A DNA stretch of 64,000 nt from Sinorhizobium mexicanum (GTDB taxonomy: Bacteria > Pseudomonadota > Alphaproteobacteria > Rhizobiales > Rhizobiaceae), in contig NZ_CP041238.1 in the NCBI RefSeq assembly GCF_013488225.1, positions 1,699,501-1,763,500 of the forward strand, given 5' to 3'. Shown piece after piece: positions 1-9,459 of the stretch (its first letter is position 1; each line of letters starts with the position of its first letter). Made by a program: the position numbers and the translations under genes. The notes below the pieces were generated by a model. The model had not been told where the DNA came from. It did no database searches and worked only from the letters and a program-made list of their open reading frames with translations.

Positions 1-1424
1 ACGGCCGCAGCACCGTCGGCGCGGGGCGCAAGGTGAATGTCGAATACGTTTCCGCCAACCCGACGGGGCCGATGCACGTTGGGCATTGCCGCGGTGCGGT
101 TGTCGGCGATGCGCTGGCCAATCTTCTCGCCTTTGCCGGCTACGACGTGACCAAGGAGTATTACATCAACGATGCGGGTTCACAGATCGATGTGCTGGCG
201 CGTTCGGCGTTCCTGCGGTATCGGCAGGCGCTTGGCGAAGACATCGGGGAGATCCCGCCAGGCCTTTATCCGGGTGACTATCTCGTACCGGTGGGCGAGG
301 CGCTGGCGGATGAATTCGGCACAAGCCTCCGGATCATGCCGGACGACAAGTGGATGCCGCTCGTCAAGGAGCGCGTGATCGACGCGATGATGGCGATGAT
401 CCGCGAGGACCTGGCTGCGCTGAACGTCCATCATGATGTCTTCTTCTCCGAGCGGACGCTGCACGACAACAATGCGACGCGGATCCGCACCGCGATCAAC
501 GACCTGACTTTCAAGGGACATGTCTACAAGGGCACGCTGCCGCCCCCAAAGGGACAGTTGCCGGAAGATTGGGAAGACCGCGAGCAGACGTTGTTCCGTT
601 CGACGGAAGTCGGCGACGACATCGACCGCCCTCTCATCAAGTCAGACGGCAGTTATACCTATTTCGCCGCCGACGTTGCTTACTTCAAGGATAAGTTCGA
701 CCGCGGCTTCAACGAGATGATTTATGTGCTTGGCGCCGACCACGGCGGCTACGTCAAGCGGCTGGAAGCACTGGCGCGCGCCGTGTCGGGCGGGACGGCG
801 AAGCTGACGGTGCTGCTTTGCCAGCTGGTCAAGCTCTACCGCGGCGGCGAGCCGGTGAAGATGTCCAAGCGGTCCGGCGACTTCGTAACGCTGCGCGACG
901 TCGTCGAAGAGGTTGGACGGGATCCTGTCCGCTTCATGATGATCTACCGGAAGAACACCGAGCCTCTCGACTTCGACTTTGCCAAGGTGACCGAACAGTC
1001 GAAGGATAACCCGGTCTTCTATGTACAATATGCGCATGCACGCTGCAGCTCAGTGTTCCGCCAGGCGGCAGAAGCGTTGCCTGATCTTGATCTCTCGGCG
1101 CTTGATCTTGCCGCGGCAGTGACTGGAGCGATCGTTGATCCTGCCGAGATGCAGCTTGTCGCGAAGCTCGCAGAATATCCCCGCGTCGTCGAGGCGGCGG
1201 CACTCTCGCAGGAGCCTCACCGAATCGCTTTTTATCTGTATGATCTTGCCGCAGCCTTCCACGGACACTGGAACAAAGGTAAAGAAAATCCGGCATTACG
1301 TTTTGTTAACGATAAGAACCGAGAATTAAGCATTGCCAGACTCGGGCTGGTGCATGCTGTCGCCTCGGTACTGAAGTCAGGCCTGTCTATTACAGGCACC
1401 TCAGCGCCGGAAGAGATGCGGTAA
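1..1424 (+). CDS. argS: Arginyl-tRNA synthetase, 5' end outside window
   Basis: Charges tRNA-Arg with arginine in the cytoplasm (class I synthetase). The reading frame is open from base 3, and its first residues ([20 protein letters not shown]) already match the family, so the GTG at 33 is internal and the gene begins upstream of the window. Roughly the last 473 residues are present, out of a usual 580 or so. The HIGH-type motif HVGH lies at 75-86 and a KMSKR motif at 858-872. The C-terminal part, with a YVQYAHAR segment and a terminal ALGLVHAV-like helix, is the DALR anticodon-binding domain. The stop is 63 bases before the SPOR-protein gene, an order usual in rhizobia. Confidence 0.97.
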   Translation, partial: GRSTVGAGRKVNVEYVSANPTGPMHVGHCRGAVVGDALANLLAFAGYDVTKEYYINDAGSQIDVLARSAFLRYRQALGEDIGEIPPGLYPGDYLVPVGEALADEFGTSLRIMPDDKWMPLVKERVIDAMMAMIREDLAALNVHHDVFFSERTLHDNNATRIRTAINDLTFKGHVYKGTLPPPKGQLPEDWEDREQTLFRSTEVGDDIDRPLIKSDGSYTYFAADVAYFKDKFDRGFNEMIYVLGADHGGYVKRLEALARAVSGGTAKLTVLLCQLVKLYRGGEPVKMSKRSGDFVTLRDVVEEVGRDPVRFMMIYRKNTEPLDFDFAKVTEQSKDNPVFYVQYAHARCSSVFRQAAEALPDLDLSALDLAAAVTGAIVDPAEMQLVAKLAEYPRVVEAAALSQEPHRIAFYLYDLAAAFHGHWNKGKENPALRFVNDKNRELSIARLGLVHAVASVLKSGLSITGTSAPEEMR

Positions 1425-1487
1425 GTATTGTCACCATTTCCCCACAATGCACTGGCAAACGAACGCAGGCAATTGTGAGTGGAGAGT

Positions 1488-4451
1488 ATGGCAGACAAAC
1501 AATTCGCACGAAGCGGGCCGGCAGAATTCGATGTATTGGCCGACGACGATCCGTTGAGCGAACTTGCCCGCATTGTCGGTTACGATGCTCGGCCAGCCGT
1601 TCAGCAATTGCAGGAACTGCAGCGGCATCAAGAGGCCGTTCGGCGGGATCCCGCGTTCGACCTCGAGGAAGAGCTTCTTCGCGAGTTTGACAGCTATGAC
1701 GCTCCGCGTGCCGTTGCGGTTCACCCGGACAGCGGGCTTGTCGAGCATCCGGTCGCTGGCGGCGTGGTGGGGCAGCACCATGCCGACGCGCCCACTCCCG
1801 TTGAGCCGGTTGCCGAGCACGCTGTTGCCGCGGTTGAAGATCGCGTTTCTCCGGTTTCCGAACCAGTCGAAGCTGAACACAGCGACCTCGCGTCGCTTGC
1901 TCCCGCTACCGATGCGGTGACGTCGGCCGAGCTCGATGTCGTCGGTGTCCCCGAGCTCGCGGAGATCGATCCGGCGGTCGATCTGGAGCGCGAGCTTGAA
2001 CTTTCGCTCGGCTACGAAGATCTGTCTCTCCCACAAGAGTCCCAGGGGTCCGGAGCTAGCCGCACGAGTGGTGGCCTGCACTCGGGGCGGAATGAAGCGT
2101 TCGATGCGCCCGCCTTTGAGGCCATGCACGTACCGCTTTCGCTTCATGCCGCGGCCGCCGCTCGGGCCGGCGAACCGGCGACGAGCTTGGATGCGGTCTT
2201 TGTTGACATGGCGGATGAGCTTGCCAGGCAAAGCGCGGAAATGGCTACGCCGGTTGTCAATGCGGCCGTAGCGCCGGCAGAGGGCCGGTCTGACTCCAAG
2301 GATGACGTCGATCAGCTGCTTGCTGATGTCGAGCGTTTTCCCGTGCCGGTCGCGACAGGTCTGGTGGCGGCAGCGGTTGAGGCCCATCCGGCGCTCCATG
2401 CGAGCCCCGCTGCGCCTGTGAATGCTGCACCCGTAAAGAAGAGCAGCTATCCTTTCAAGCCCACCTTCAGCCGTGCGACGCCGGTCGCGTCCGCCTCCGG
2501 CGCAACGCAGCAACGCGCGTTTGCTGCTCCGATCGCCGAGCCTGTGGTCGCAAAGATTCCTGCGGCGCCAGCCGCTTCGCCAGTGGCAACGCCGGAGCCC
2601 GTTCAGGAAGTGGCCGCGGTCGAGCCGGAACCCAGCTTCGATATCGAGGATTTCGAGCTGGAGCTGTCGGATCTCGCCCTCGATATCGAGCCGCAGACGG
2701 CTGATGCAGAGCAAGCCGTCCAGGCAACAGCTGAGCAGCCAGTCGTTGCGCATCCTGCACTGATCGAACCGGCGGCGCAGCCGTTCCTGCAGGCGCTGTC
2801 GGTTCCGGCTGAAGCCGAAGTCCGCCGCGACGAGCCGCGGGCATCGACGGAGGTGATTGCAGAGGAAGAAGAACCCGCCGAAAGCGCGCTGCCGTTCGAT
2901 CCCGCAATGATCGCCGAGCCGGAAAGCGGCGTGGCGCCGATCGCGGACGTCGACGTGCCGCAGTTGCCGGCACTGGAAGTTGAAGAAAAACCAGCCGCCT
3001 ATGCGACCGACTACGATCTCGATATCGACGCGGAAATGGCGCAGCTTTTCGGAATCCCTGCGGCGGCGCCTCGGGACGGTTCGCGCGTCGAGGATCACGG
3101 CGCTCATACGGCAGCAGTACTTCCAGCCGCAGCGAAGGCAAGTCCCCAGGCGTCGGTAGCCGATGATTTCGACGAATTCGAAAAGGCGATGGAAGAGGAC
3201 TTCCAGCGTTCGATGGCTGAACGTCAGCAGGCGACACAACACACGGAGCGCGTGGCACCAAGACTGGATCGGGGTTCGGAATACGTGGAGCAGGGCTATG
3301 GCCGCCGCTCCCAGCGCACGATGCTTTTGGCCGCCAGCGTGGCGGGCGTCATCATCCTCGGTGGTGCCGGGGTCTATGCCTGGATGGGGGGCAGCACTGC
3401 CGCCCTGACCGGAGACGGTCCGAAGATCATCCTGGCGGACAAGAACCCGGTAAAGGTCGTTCCCGAAGAGAAGGGCGGCAAGACCGTGCCGAACCAGGAC
3501 AAGGCCGTCTACGATCGCGTTGCTGGAGCTCAGGGCGATGCCCCGCGCCAGGAGGCGTTGGTCTCTTCGACCGAAGAGCCGATGGACGTGGTCCAGAAAA
3601 CGCTGACGCCGGAGACTTTGCCGCTGGAAGGCAGCGATGATGCCGAGGCAGTGACGGCGCCGGCGGATGAAGAGGAAGTGGCGCGCCTGCTGCCCGACGG
3701 CGATACGAGCGATGCCGCGACGGCCGAGGAGGAGCGAGCTCCTGCGGTGGCGCCGCGCAAGGTTCGCACGATGATCGTCAAGCCCGACGGCACGTTGGTC
3801 GCCCGCGAAGAGCCGGTGGCTCCGCCGGCGAACGACGCGACAGCGAGTGTCGGTCAATCTATTCCTGCGACCGCTTCCGGACAGGCCGCGGCCGCGGGGT
3901 CCAAGGGCGAGGCAACTGTCGCGGATGCCGGATCTGAGCTGCGTCCCAGCGAGCAACCGGCGGCCGGTGTCGAAAAGGTTGCCTTGGCCGCGCCGAGCGA
4001 CGCTTCCGTGGAGGAGGTCGCGGTCCGTAGCGTGAAGACAACAGCGATCGGTGGCCAACCAGCCCCTGTGCCACAGACGCGTCCGACGGGCCAGGCCGAT
4101 GCCGCTGCCGCTGCGAACGTTGCGAAAACGCCGGCGGCAAACAAGCCCGCGATCGAAACGGCGAACGCAGCGCCGGCCGCACCGCTTGCGACCGCATCGG
4201 TGCCCGCCGGCAGCTACGTGATCCAGATCGCCTCGCTGCCGTCTGAAGCCGAAGCGCAGAAGAGCTACAACAGCCTCTCCGCGAAGTTCGCCAGCGTCAT
4301 CGGCGGCCGCGGTGTCGACATTCGCAAGGCCGAGATCGCCGGCAAAGGGACCTACTATCGCGTGCGTATTCCGGCCGGCTCTCGGGAGGAGGCCAATGCG
4401 CTTTGCTCTCGCTATAAGGGCGCCGGCGGAAGCTGCCTGGTCACGAAGTAA
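1488..4451 (+). CDS. SPOR-domain inner-membrane protein, 987 aa
   Basis: Probably a septal or envelope protein that binds denuded peptidoglycan through its C-terminal SPOR domain. The N-terminal ~600 residues are a long acidic, Ala/Glu/Pro-rich, low-complexity cytoplasmic region. One membrane segment (MLLAASVAGVIILGGAGVYA) lies around residues 610-632. A Pro/Ala-rich periplasmic linker follows, and the last ~80 residues form the SPOR domain (SYVIQIASLPSEAEAQ ... YYRVRIPAG). I chose ATG 1488 (MADKQFARSG); an in-frame GTG at 1479 is possible and neither has a textbook Shine-Dalgarno site. An 875-residue reading on the opposite strand is a composition shadow. The large disordered region makes it much longer than DedD/FtsN proteins. 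Function beyond SPOR binding is inference. Confidence 0.85.
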   Translation: MADKQFARSGPAEFDVLADDDPLSELARIVGYDARPAVQQLQELQRHQEAVRRDPAFDLEEELLREFDSYDAPRAVAVHPDSGLVEHPVAGGVVGQHHADAPTPVEPVAEHAVAAVEDRVSPVSEPVEAEHSDLASLAPATDAVTSAELDVVGVPELAEIDPAVDLERELELSLGYEDLSLPQESQGSGASRTSGGLHSGRNEAFDAPAFEAMHVPLSLHAAAAARAGEPATSLDAVFVDMADELARQSAEMATPVVNAAVAPAEGRSDSKDDVDQLLADVERFPVPVATGLVAAAVEAHPALHASPAAPVNAAPVKKSSYPFKPTFSRATPVASASGATQQRAFAAPIAEPVVAKIPAAPAASPVATPEPVQEVAAVEPEPSFDIEDFELELSDLALDIEPQTADAEQAVQATAEQPVVAHPALIEPAAQPFLQALSVPAEAEVRRDEPRASTEVIAEEEEPAESALPFDPAMIAEPESGVAPIADVDVPQLPALEVEEKPAAYATDYDLDIDAEMAQLFGIPAAAPRDGSRVEDHGAHTAAVLPAAAKASPQASVADDFDEFEKAMEEDFQRSMAERQQATQHTERVAPRLDRGSEYVEQGYGRRSQRTMLLAASVAGVIILGGAGVYAWMGGSTAALTGDGPKIILADKNPVKVVPEEKGGKTVPNQDKAVYDRVAGAQGDAPRQEALVSSTEEPMDVVQKTLTPETLPLEGSDDAEAVTAPADEEEVARLLPDGDTSDAATAEEERAPAVAPRKVRTMIVKPDGTLVAREEPVAPPANDATASVGQSIPATASGQAAAAGSKGEATVADAGSELRPSEQPAAGVEKVALAAPSDASVEEVAVRSVKTTAIGGQPAPVPQTRPTGQADAAAAANVAKTPAANKPAIETANAAPAAPLATASVPAGSYVIQIASLPSEAEAQKSYNSLSAKFASVIGGRGVDIRKAEIAGKGTYYRVRIPAGSREEANALCSRYKGAGGSCLVTK

Positions 4452-4475
4452 GTCCGGGTAAGATCAACAAGGCGG

Positions 4476-4510
4476 GCGCGGCAGAAATGTCGCGCTCTTT
4501 TCTTTTGAAG
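4476..4510 (+). terminator. Rho-independent terminator after the SPOR gene
   Basis: Stem GCGCGGCA / TGTCGCGC around a GAAA tetraloop (4476-4495), followed by a T-rich tract (TCTTTTCTTTT). It ends the argS-SPOR transcript before nagZ. Confidence 0.65.
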
Positions 4511-4589
4511 TGACGTTTTGTCTGTGAATGTTCGAGGAACTGTAGCTTTGTGACTTCGCGCCGAACGGTGCGCGCACTATGATTCTGGG

Positions 4590-5606
4590 ATGAGCGAATC
4601 AAAAGCATTTATCTCCGGCTGCAAAAGCCTTTCCCTGACCGCGGAAGAGCGTCGGTTCTTCGATGGCGAGCGCCCATGGGGCTTCATCCTTTTCGGCCGC
4701 AACATCGGCGAGGAAAATCAGATCTCCGATCTTGTCGCCGCGCTGCGCGACAGCATCGGCAATCCGAATGCCGCGGTGCTGATCGACCAGGAGGGCGGCC
4801 GCGTCCAGCGCATCCGGCCGCCGCTGGTCCAGCAATACCCGAACGGTGCCGCGATCGGCGAGATATATCGCCGCGACCGGGAGCAAGGTCTGCGCGCCGC
4901 ATGGCTCATGGGGCGTCTCCACGCTTTCGACCTGATGCGGTTCGGCATCACCGTCGATTGCCTGCCGGTTCTCGACGTGCCGGTGCCGGGCAGCCATGAC
5001 GTGATCGGCAACCGCGCCTATGGGCATGATCCGGAGACAGTGACCGCAATCGGCCGTTCGATCAGCGAGGGACTGAAAGCGGGCGGCATGTTGCCGGTGA
5101 TGAAGCACATGCCTGGCCACGGCCGCACGTTCGTGGACTCACACCACAAACTGCCCGTTGTGGAAGCTGGTCTCGAAGAATTGCAGCGAACCGACTTTCT
5201 TCCCTTTATCGCCATGAAGGACGAAGCCATGGCCATGTCAGCGCACATGGTCTTTACTGCGATCGATCCCGACAATCCGGCAACGACTTCACCGAAGGTC
5301 GTCGGCGAAATCATTCGCGGCCACATCGGTTTCGACGGGCTTTTGATGTCGGACGATGTTTCGATGAATGCGCTTGCCGGGGACATGGCCGCTCGCGCCC
5401 GCGGCATTATTGGCGCCGGTCTTGATCTCGTCTTGCATTGTCATGGCATAATGGAAGAGATGAGGGCGGTCGCGGATGTCGTTCCGGTTCTGTCGGGCGA
5501 CCGCCTGCGCCGGGCAAGGGCCGCAGAGGCGGCGTTCCGGAAACCGGACAATGCGGACCAGGATGCGCTGAGGGCGGAGTTCAACGCGATGTTCGTCCTG
5601 GCCTAG
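4590..5606 (+). CDS. nagZ: Beta-N-acetylhexosaminidase NagZ, 338 aa
   Basis: Cytoplasmic glycoside hydrolase family 3 enzyme that removes GlcNAc from anhydro-muropeptides during peptidoglycan recycling. The signature KHMPGHGRTFVDSHHKLP carries the His/Asp general acid pair, and LLMSDDVSMNAL near residue 250 carries the nucleophile Asp. IDQEGGRVQRIR and DCLPVLDVP are also typical of the family. Length is normal and no signal peptide is seen. It is preceded by a terminator and followed by scpA after a short repeat remnant; the nagZ-scpA-scpB order is common in rhizobia. Confidence 0.95.
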   Translation: MSESKAFISGCKSLSLTAEERRFFDGERPWGFILFGRNIGEENQISDLVAALRDSIGNPNAAVLIDQEGGRVQRIRPPLVQQYPNGAAIGEIYRRDREQGLRAAWLMGRLHAFDLMRFGITVDCLPVLDVPVPGSHDVIGNRAYGHDPETVTAIGRSISEGLKAGGMLPVMKHMPGHGRTFVDSHHKLPVVEAGLEELQRTDFLPFIAMKDEAMAMSAHMVFTAIDPDNPATTSPKVVGEIIRGHIGFDGLLMSDDVSMNALAGDMAARARGIIGAGLDLVLHCHGIMEEMRAVADVVPVLSGDRLRRARAAEAAFRKPDNADQDALRAEFNAMFVLA

Positions 5607-5660
5607 AGCATCCTAGAACCAGTGCTGGAGCGTCCTTTGTACGTTCATTTGAACGCCAGG
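5606..5660 (+). repeat. RIME-type palindrome remnant between nagZ and scpA
   Basis: The stretch contains GCGTCCTTTGTACGTTCATT and TGAACGCC, matching the first arm of the fuller elements near 10.3 kb and 21.9 kb (GCGTTC ... GAACGCACAAAGGACGC). Its presence argues against the upstream scpA start at 5622. Confidence 0.5.
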
Positions 5661-5693
5661 CGCTTCAAGGGAAGGCGGCGGAAGGGCAAGTTG

Positions 5694-6557
5694 GTGAGCA
5701 ATACGGGCGAATGGCAGGGACAAGCCGGCACGAAGGCGCCGATGGAGCCTTTGTGGGACGAGGCTGCCGATCGCGGACTGCACGAGGAAGCCCTCGTCGT
5801 CGACCTTGCCGGATTCGAGGGCCCGCTCGATCTGCTCCTGCACCTTGCGCGCAGTCAGCGCGTCGATCTTTCACGCATCTCCGTGCTGGCGCTTGCGGAA
5901 CAATACATCGCCTTCATAGAGCGCGCCCGCTCAATCCGCATCGAGCTTGCCGCCGACTACCTTGTCATGGCCGCGTGGCTTGCCTATCTCAAATCCCGCC
6001 TGCTGCTCCCGCAACAGGCAAAGGATGAGGGCCCCTCCGGCCAGGAGATGGCTTCGGCGCTTGCGTTCCGGCTGAAGCGCCTCGAAGCCATGCGCGATGC
6101 CGCGACAACCCTCGTCAACAGAAACCGGCTCGGCCGCGATGTCTTCGCGCGCGGCGCGCCGGAACATATCGTTGCCGAAAAGAAGTCGGGTTACGACGCG
6201 TCCCTCTACGACCTGCTGACCGCCTATGCGAGTCTCAGGCAGCGTCAGGCGATAACGCAGGTGACGATCGAAAAGCGCCATGTCTGGTCGTTGGCCGATG
6301 CGCGCCTGATCCTGGCGCGGATGATCGGCAGTCTCGACGATTGGACGGCGCTTGATCATTTTCTCATCCGCTACCTGACGAACCCGAAAGAACGCGCGAC
6401 GGCGATCGCGAGTTCCTTTGCCGCATCACTCGAGATGGTTCGCGAAGGACGACTGGAGATCCGGCAGGACGGTGCCTTCGCGCCCATCTATCTGCGGCGT
6501 GGACCAAAGCCGATCGATGCGGCAACCCTGGCGGAAATGGAGGCGGCGCGTGGCTGA
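5694..6557 (+). CDS. scpA: Segregation and condensation protein A, 287 aa
   Basis: Kleisin subunit of the SMC-ScpAB condensin that organises the chromosome. The diagnostic N-terminal kleisin segment is clear: DLAGFEGPLDLLLHLARSQR, followed by VDLSRISVLALAEQYIAFI and a helix with ADYLVMAAWLAYLKSRLLLP. The C-terminal winged-helix part ends in IYLRRGPKPIDAATL. An upstream in-frame start at 5622 would add 24 basic residues encoded by repeat DNA, so GTG 5694, preceded by a purine-rich GGAAGGGCAAG, is preferred. It overlaps scpB by 8 bases, implying translational coupling. Confidence 0.93.
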   Translation: MSNTGEWQGQAGTKAPMEPLWDEAADRGLHEEALVVDLAGFEGPLDLLLHLARSQRVDLSRISVLALAEQYIAFIERARSIRIELAADYLVMAAWLAYLKSRLLLPQQAKDEGPSGQEMASALAFRLKRLEAMRDAATTLVNRNRLGRDVFARGAPEHIVAEKKSGYDASLYDLLTAYASLRQRQAITQVTIEKRHVWSLADARLILARMIGSLDDWTALDHFLIRYLTNPKERATAIASSFAASLEMVREGRLEIRQDGAFAPIYLRRGPKPIDAATLAEMEAARG

Positions 6558-7278
6558 AGCGCAGAAGTACTTGCCAGGAATGCCCGACGACGAGGAGGCG
6601 CACGAGGCGGTTACCCTCGATCCGAGGCTTGAGCGGGAAGCGGAACGGATCGCGGAGGCGCTGGTCTTCGCATCGGCTCAGCCCGTTTCCGAGACCTATA
6701 TCGCGAGCCGGCTTCCCCGTGGCGCCGACGCCGGGCGGATCATGGCGCGATTGAAGGCATTTTATGCCTCGCGCGGCGTCAATCTTGTCCAGGTTGCCGA
6801 CCACTGGGCATTCCGCACGGCTGCCGATCTCTCCTTCGTCGTCCAGACGGACGAACAGGAAGTCAAGAAATTGTCGCGGGCGGCCCTCGAGGTGCTGGCG
6901 ATCATCGCCTACCACCAGCCGGTGACCCGCGCGGAAATCGAGGACATACGCGGTGTGCAGACGTCGAAGGGGACACTCGACGTGCTGATGGAGGCAGGTT
7001 GGGTGCGCTTTCGCGGGCGCAGGCGGACCCCGGGAAGGCCCGTCACATTCGGAACGACACGGGATTTCCTCGATCATTTCGGCCTCGAAGAAATTCGCGA
7101 TCTCCCCGGTATCGAAGAATTGAAGGGTGCAGGCCTGCTGTCCGGGCGCATTCCCTCGAACCTGCACATTCCGGTTCCCGCCGGCGAAGACGAGCTCTCC
7201 GAGAACGAGGATCCCATTACGCAAATGGACCTTGAAGAACTCGGCCTCTTGACACCGAAGGCTGAAGAAGACGATTAA
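6550..7278 (+). CDS. scpB: Segregation and condensation protein B, 242 aa
   Basis: Winged-helix partner that dimerises on the ScpA kleisin in the SMC complex. Typical features are EAQKYLPGMPDDEE at the start, RIAEALVFASAQPVSE, LSRAALEVLAIIAYHQPVTR with EIEDIRGV, and PGRPVTFGTTRDFLDHFGL. The GTG at 6550 sits inside the 3' end of scpA and fits the usual start; a longer open frame from 6418 only reads scpA in another frame. The acidic tail (DLEELGLLTPKAEEDD) is common in rhizobial ScpB. Confidence 0.94.
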   Translation: MAEAQKYLPGMPDDEEAHEAVTLDPRLEREAERIAEALVFASAQPVSETYIASRLPRGADAGRIMARLKAFYASRGVNLVQVADHWAFRTAADLSFVVQTDEQEVKKLSRAALEVLAIIAYHQPVTRAEIEDIRGVQTSKGTLDVLMEAGWVRFRGRRRTPGRPVTFGTTRDFLDHFGLEEIRDLPGIEELKGAGLLSGRIPSNLHIPVPAGEDELSENEDPITQMDLEELGLLTPKAEEDD

Positions 7279-7352
7279 AATCCTGACTAGGAATATCGGC
7301 TTTAGACCCGGGTGCCGGCGTTTCGCCGCTAGGCCTCCGGTTCAAGGAATGA

Positions 7353-8468
7353 ATGAGCATGGTTTCAGACGCATACAACGGCGCCGTCATGGCAACGCGA
7401 CGGTCCGGAGTGTCATTCGCGGCGAGCCTGGCATTCGAGGATATCAGCCACCGCTATCATTCCAAGGAAACGATCAAGGGCGTCACGCTCACGGCTAAGG
7501 CCGGCGAAGTGCTTTGCCTGCTCGGTCCTTCGGGATCGGGCAAGACGACGCTGCTGCGCATCGCGGCAGGCATCGAGATGCAGACCGGCGGTCGTCTCCT
7601 CCTCAACGGACAGGAAATTTCCGGCCCGTCGGTCTTTCTCCCGCCCGAGAAGCGCGGCGTCGGCCTGATGTTCCAGGATTTCGCCCTTTTTCCTCACATG
7701 ACGATCCGCGACAACGTCTGCTTCGGATTGACGGCCCTGCCCAAGAAGGAGGCGCTGGTCCAGGCGGATGCGGCACTGGAGCGTGTTGGCCTCCTGCATT
7801 ACGCCGACCGTTATCCCCATGTGCTTTCGGGGGGCGAGCAGCAGCGCGTGGCACTTGCCCGAGCGCTTGCGCCGCGGCCTGCGGTCTTGCTGATGGACGA
7901 GCCGTTCTCGGGCCTCGACTCCCGCCTCAAGGATTCAATCCGCGCCGACACGCTCGCCATATTGCGCGAGACCCGCGCGACGGCGATCGTCGTGACCCAT
8001 GACGCCGAGGAGGCGATGCGCATGGCCGATCGCATCGCATTGTTGAAGGACGGGCGTCTGGTTCAGGTCGGTACGGCCGATGAGCTCTATCGCAAACCGC
8101 GCAACCTGTTCGCGGCCGGGTTCTTTTCCGAGATAAATGTCTTTGATGCGCGCGTGCGGGACGGCCGCGTCGAAACGCCGCTGGGAGACGTGCCCGCAGG
8201 GCATTACAAGGAGGGACAGCCGTTGAGCGTCGCGGTGAGGCTTTCCGGCGTTCACCTCACGGAGGAGGGCGGCGACATTCCTGCGCGCATCCTGTCGAGG
8301 CGCTTTCTGGGCGTCGTGGAACTGTTGGAGCTTGCCGTACCGCAATTCGAGCGTACAGTGCGAGCACGTATCCGCGCCGATCTGTTGCCGCAAGGATTGC
8401 GTGACGTAACGCTTTCCGTTAGTGAGCGCGACATATTGCTGTTTGAAAAAGACGCCTCAACATCCTAG
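7353..8468 (+). CDS. ABC transporter ATP-binding protein, 371 aa
   Basis: Importer ATPase of the Fe3+/spermidine/sulfate (FbpC/PotA) class. Walker A is LGPSGSGKTTLL (residues ~53-64), the signature is LSGGEQQRVALARAL, Walker B is VLLMDEPFSGLD and the switch histidine is in VVTHD. After about residue 260 comes a TOBE-type region (VAVRLSGVHL). No permease or binding-protein gene lies next to it, so its partners are elsewhere or it is an orphan. The first ATG (7353) gives a 25-residue extension before the conserved LAFEDISHRY; ATG 7389 is an alternative start. Substrate is not determinable from the sequence. Confidence 0.85.
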   Translation: MSMVSDAYNGAVMATRRSGVSFAASLAFEDISHRYHSKETIKGVTLTAKAGEVLCLLGPSGSGKTTLLRIAAGIEMQTGGRLLLNGQEISGPSVFLPPEKRGVGLMFQDFALFPHMTIRDNVCFGLTALPKKEALVQADAALERVGLLHYADRYPHVLSGGEQQRVALARALAPRPAVLLMDEPFSGLDSRLKDSIRADTLAILRETRATAIVVTHDAEEAMRMADRIALLKDGRLVQVGTADELYRKPRNLFAAGFFSEINVFDARVRDGRVETPLGDVPAGHYKEGQPLSVAVRLSGVHLTEEGGDIPARILSRRFLGVVELLELAVPQFERTVRARIRADLLPQGLRDVTLSVSERDILLFEKDASTS

Positions 8469-8560
8469 GGTCCATCAGGAATGAGGGCTTGCCGGCGGCA
8501 CGCCTGAAAAATGACAACGTGATGGGCTCTGATTGAATGAGGCCCTTAGGGAGTAAGTGC

Positions 8561-8767
8561 ATGGGTTCCTTTAGCATCTGGCATTGGCTGATCGTCCTGG
8601 TGGTGATCCTGCTGCTGTTCGGCCGCGGCAAGATTCCGGAACTGATGGGTGATGTTGCCAAGGGCATCAAGAGCTTCAAGAAGGGCATGAGCGAAGACGA
8701 CGCCGCTCCGACCGACAAGACGATCGACGGCAAGACCGTCGAGCACAAGTCTGACGAAGTCCGCTAA
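8561..8767 (+). CDS. tatA: Twin-arginine translocase subunit TatA, 68 aa
   Basis: Pore-forming subunit that oligomerises to let folded Tat substrates across the inner membrane. One N-terminal membrane helix ([15 protein letters not shown]) is followed by the [20 protein letters not shown] hinge and amphipathic helix that define TatA. GGGAG upstream of ATG 8561 supports this start over an upstream ATG at 8537. The first gene of tatABC; a hairpin separates it from tatB. Confidence 0.96.
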   Translation: MGSFSIWHWLIVLVVILLLFGRGKIPELMGDVAKGIKSFKKGMSEDDAAPTDKTIDGKTVEHKSDEVR

Positions 8768-8784
8768 CGAGCAAAAGCTGGCGA

Positions 8785-8810
8785 GACCGGGCGGACTATT
8801 CCACCCGGTC
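8785..8810 (+). other. Hairpin between tatA and tatB
   Basis: GACCGGG (8785-8791) and CCCGGTC (8804-8810) can form a 7-bp stem with a 12-base loop. A TTTTTT run follows only 14 bases later, so it is not a canonical terminator. It may act as an mRNA processing or stability element that keeps tatA above tatBC; this role is inference. Confidence 0.45.
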
Positions 8811-8841
8811 GATCGCATCACGGTTTTTTAGGGCACGTTGG

Positions 8842-9459
8842 ATGTTTGATATCGGCTGGACCGAGCTTGTTGTTATCGCAATCGTCCTGATTGTCGTCGT
8901 TGGACCGAAGGATCTGCCGCCGATGCTGCGGGCCTTTGGGCGCATGACGTCCAAGATGCGCGGGATGGCCGCGGATTTCCGCCATCAATTCGACGAGGCC
9001 TTGCGCGAAGCCGACCTGGATGAGGTGCGCAAGACGCTCAGCGATGCGCAAAGTCTCAATCCGACTGCGGCGCTGCGAGACGCCATGAATCCGCTGCGCC
9101 AGCTCGGAAACGAGATCAAGTCCGATCTGCAGAAGGCGACGACGCCGGACAAACCTGCGCCAACGGAACCGGTGCAGCCTGCGGTCGAGGCGGTGAAGGT
9201 CGAAGCGCCAGTGGAAACCGCGGCGAAACTCGCTGAGGTTTCTGCTGCATCGGCGAACGAACCGAAGATTGAAGCGAAGGCGAAGAAAGTCGGCAAGGCC
9301 AAAGCCGCGCCTGCGCCGTCGAAGAAGCCTGCTGCCGCAACAACCGGGAAAGCGGCGACCAAGCCGCCGGTAAAGAAAGCCTCGTCAACTGGTGAGCGGC
9401 AGACTGAGGCCAAGACGCAGAAGGCGCGTGCGACTTCGCGCAAGAAAGGTGACGCATGA
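8842..9459 (+). CDS. tatB: Sec-independent translocase TatB, 205 aa
   Basis: Substrate-receptor partner of TatC. MFDIGWTELVVIAIVLIVVV is the family N-terminus, with the conserved Glu-8 followed by VGPKDLPPMLRAFGRM. An amphipathic helix (MRGMAADFRHQFDEALRE) follows, and then a long Ala/Lys/Pro-rich C-terminal tail typical of rhizobia. It overlaps tatC by 4 bases (ATGA). Confidence 0.96.
   Translation: MFDIGWTELVVIAIVLIVVVGPKDLPPMLRAFGRMTSKMRGMAADFRHQFDEALREADLDEVRKTLSDAQSLNPTAALRDAMNPLRQLGNEIKSDLQKATTPDKPAPTEPVQPAVEAVKVEAPVETAAKLAEVSAASANEPKIEAKAKKVGKAKAAPAPSKKPAAATTGKAATKPPVKKASSTGERQTEAKTQKARATSRKKGDA

Noticed and set aside
1..1424. argS as a truncated pseudogene
   Set aside because: The missing N-terminus is only the window edge; the frame is open to base 3 with family residues.
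1431..4058. 875-codon open frame opposite the SPOR gene
   Set aside because: Arg/Leu/His-rich composition without any domain; it mirrors a GC-rich Ala/Glu/Pro-coding gene on the other strand, which ends in a clear SPOR domain.
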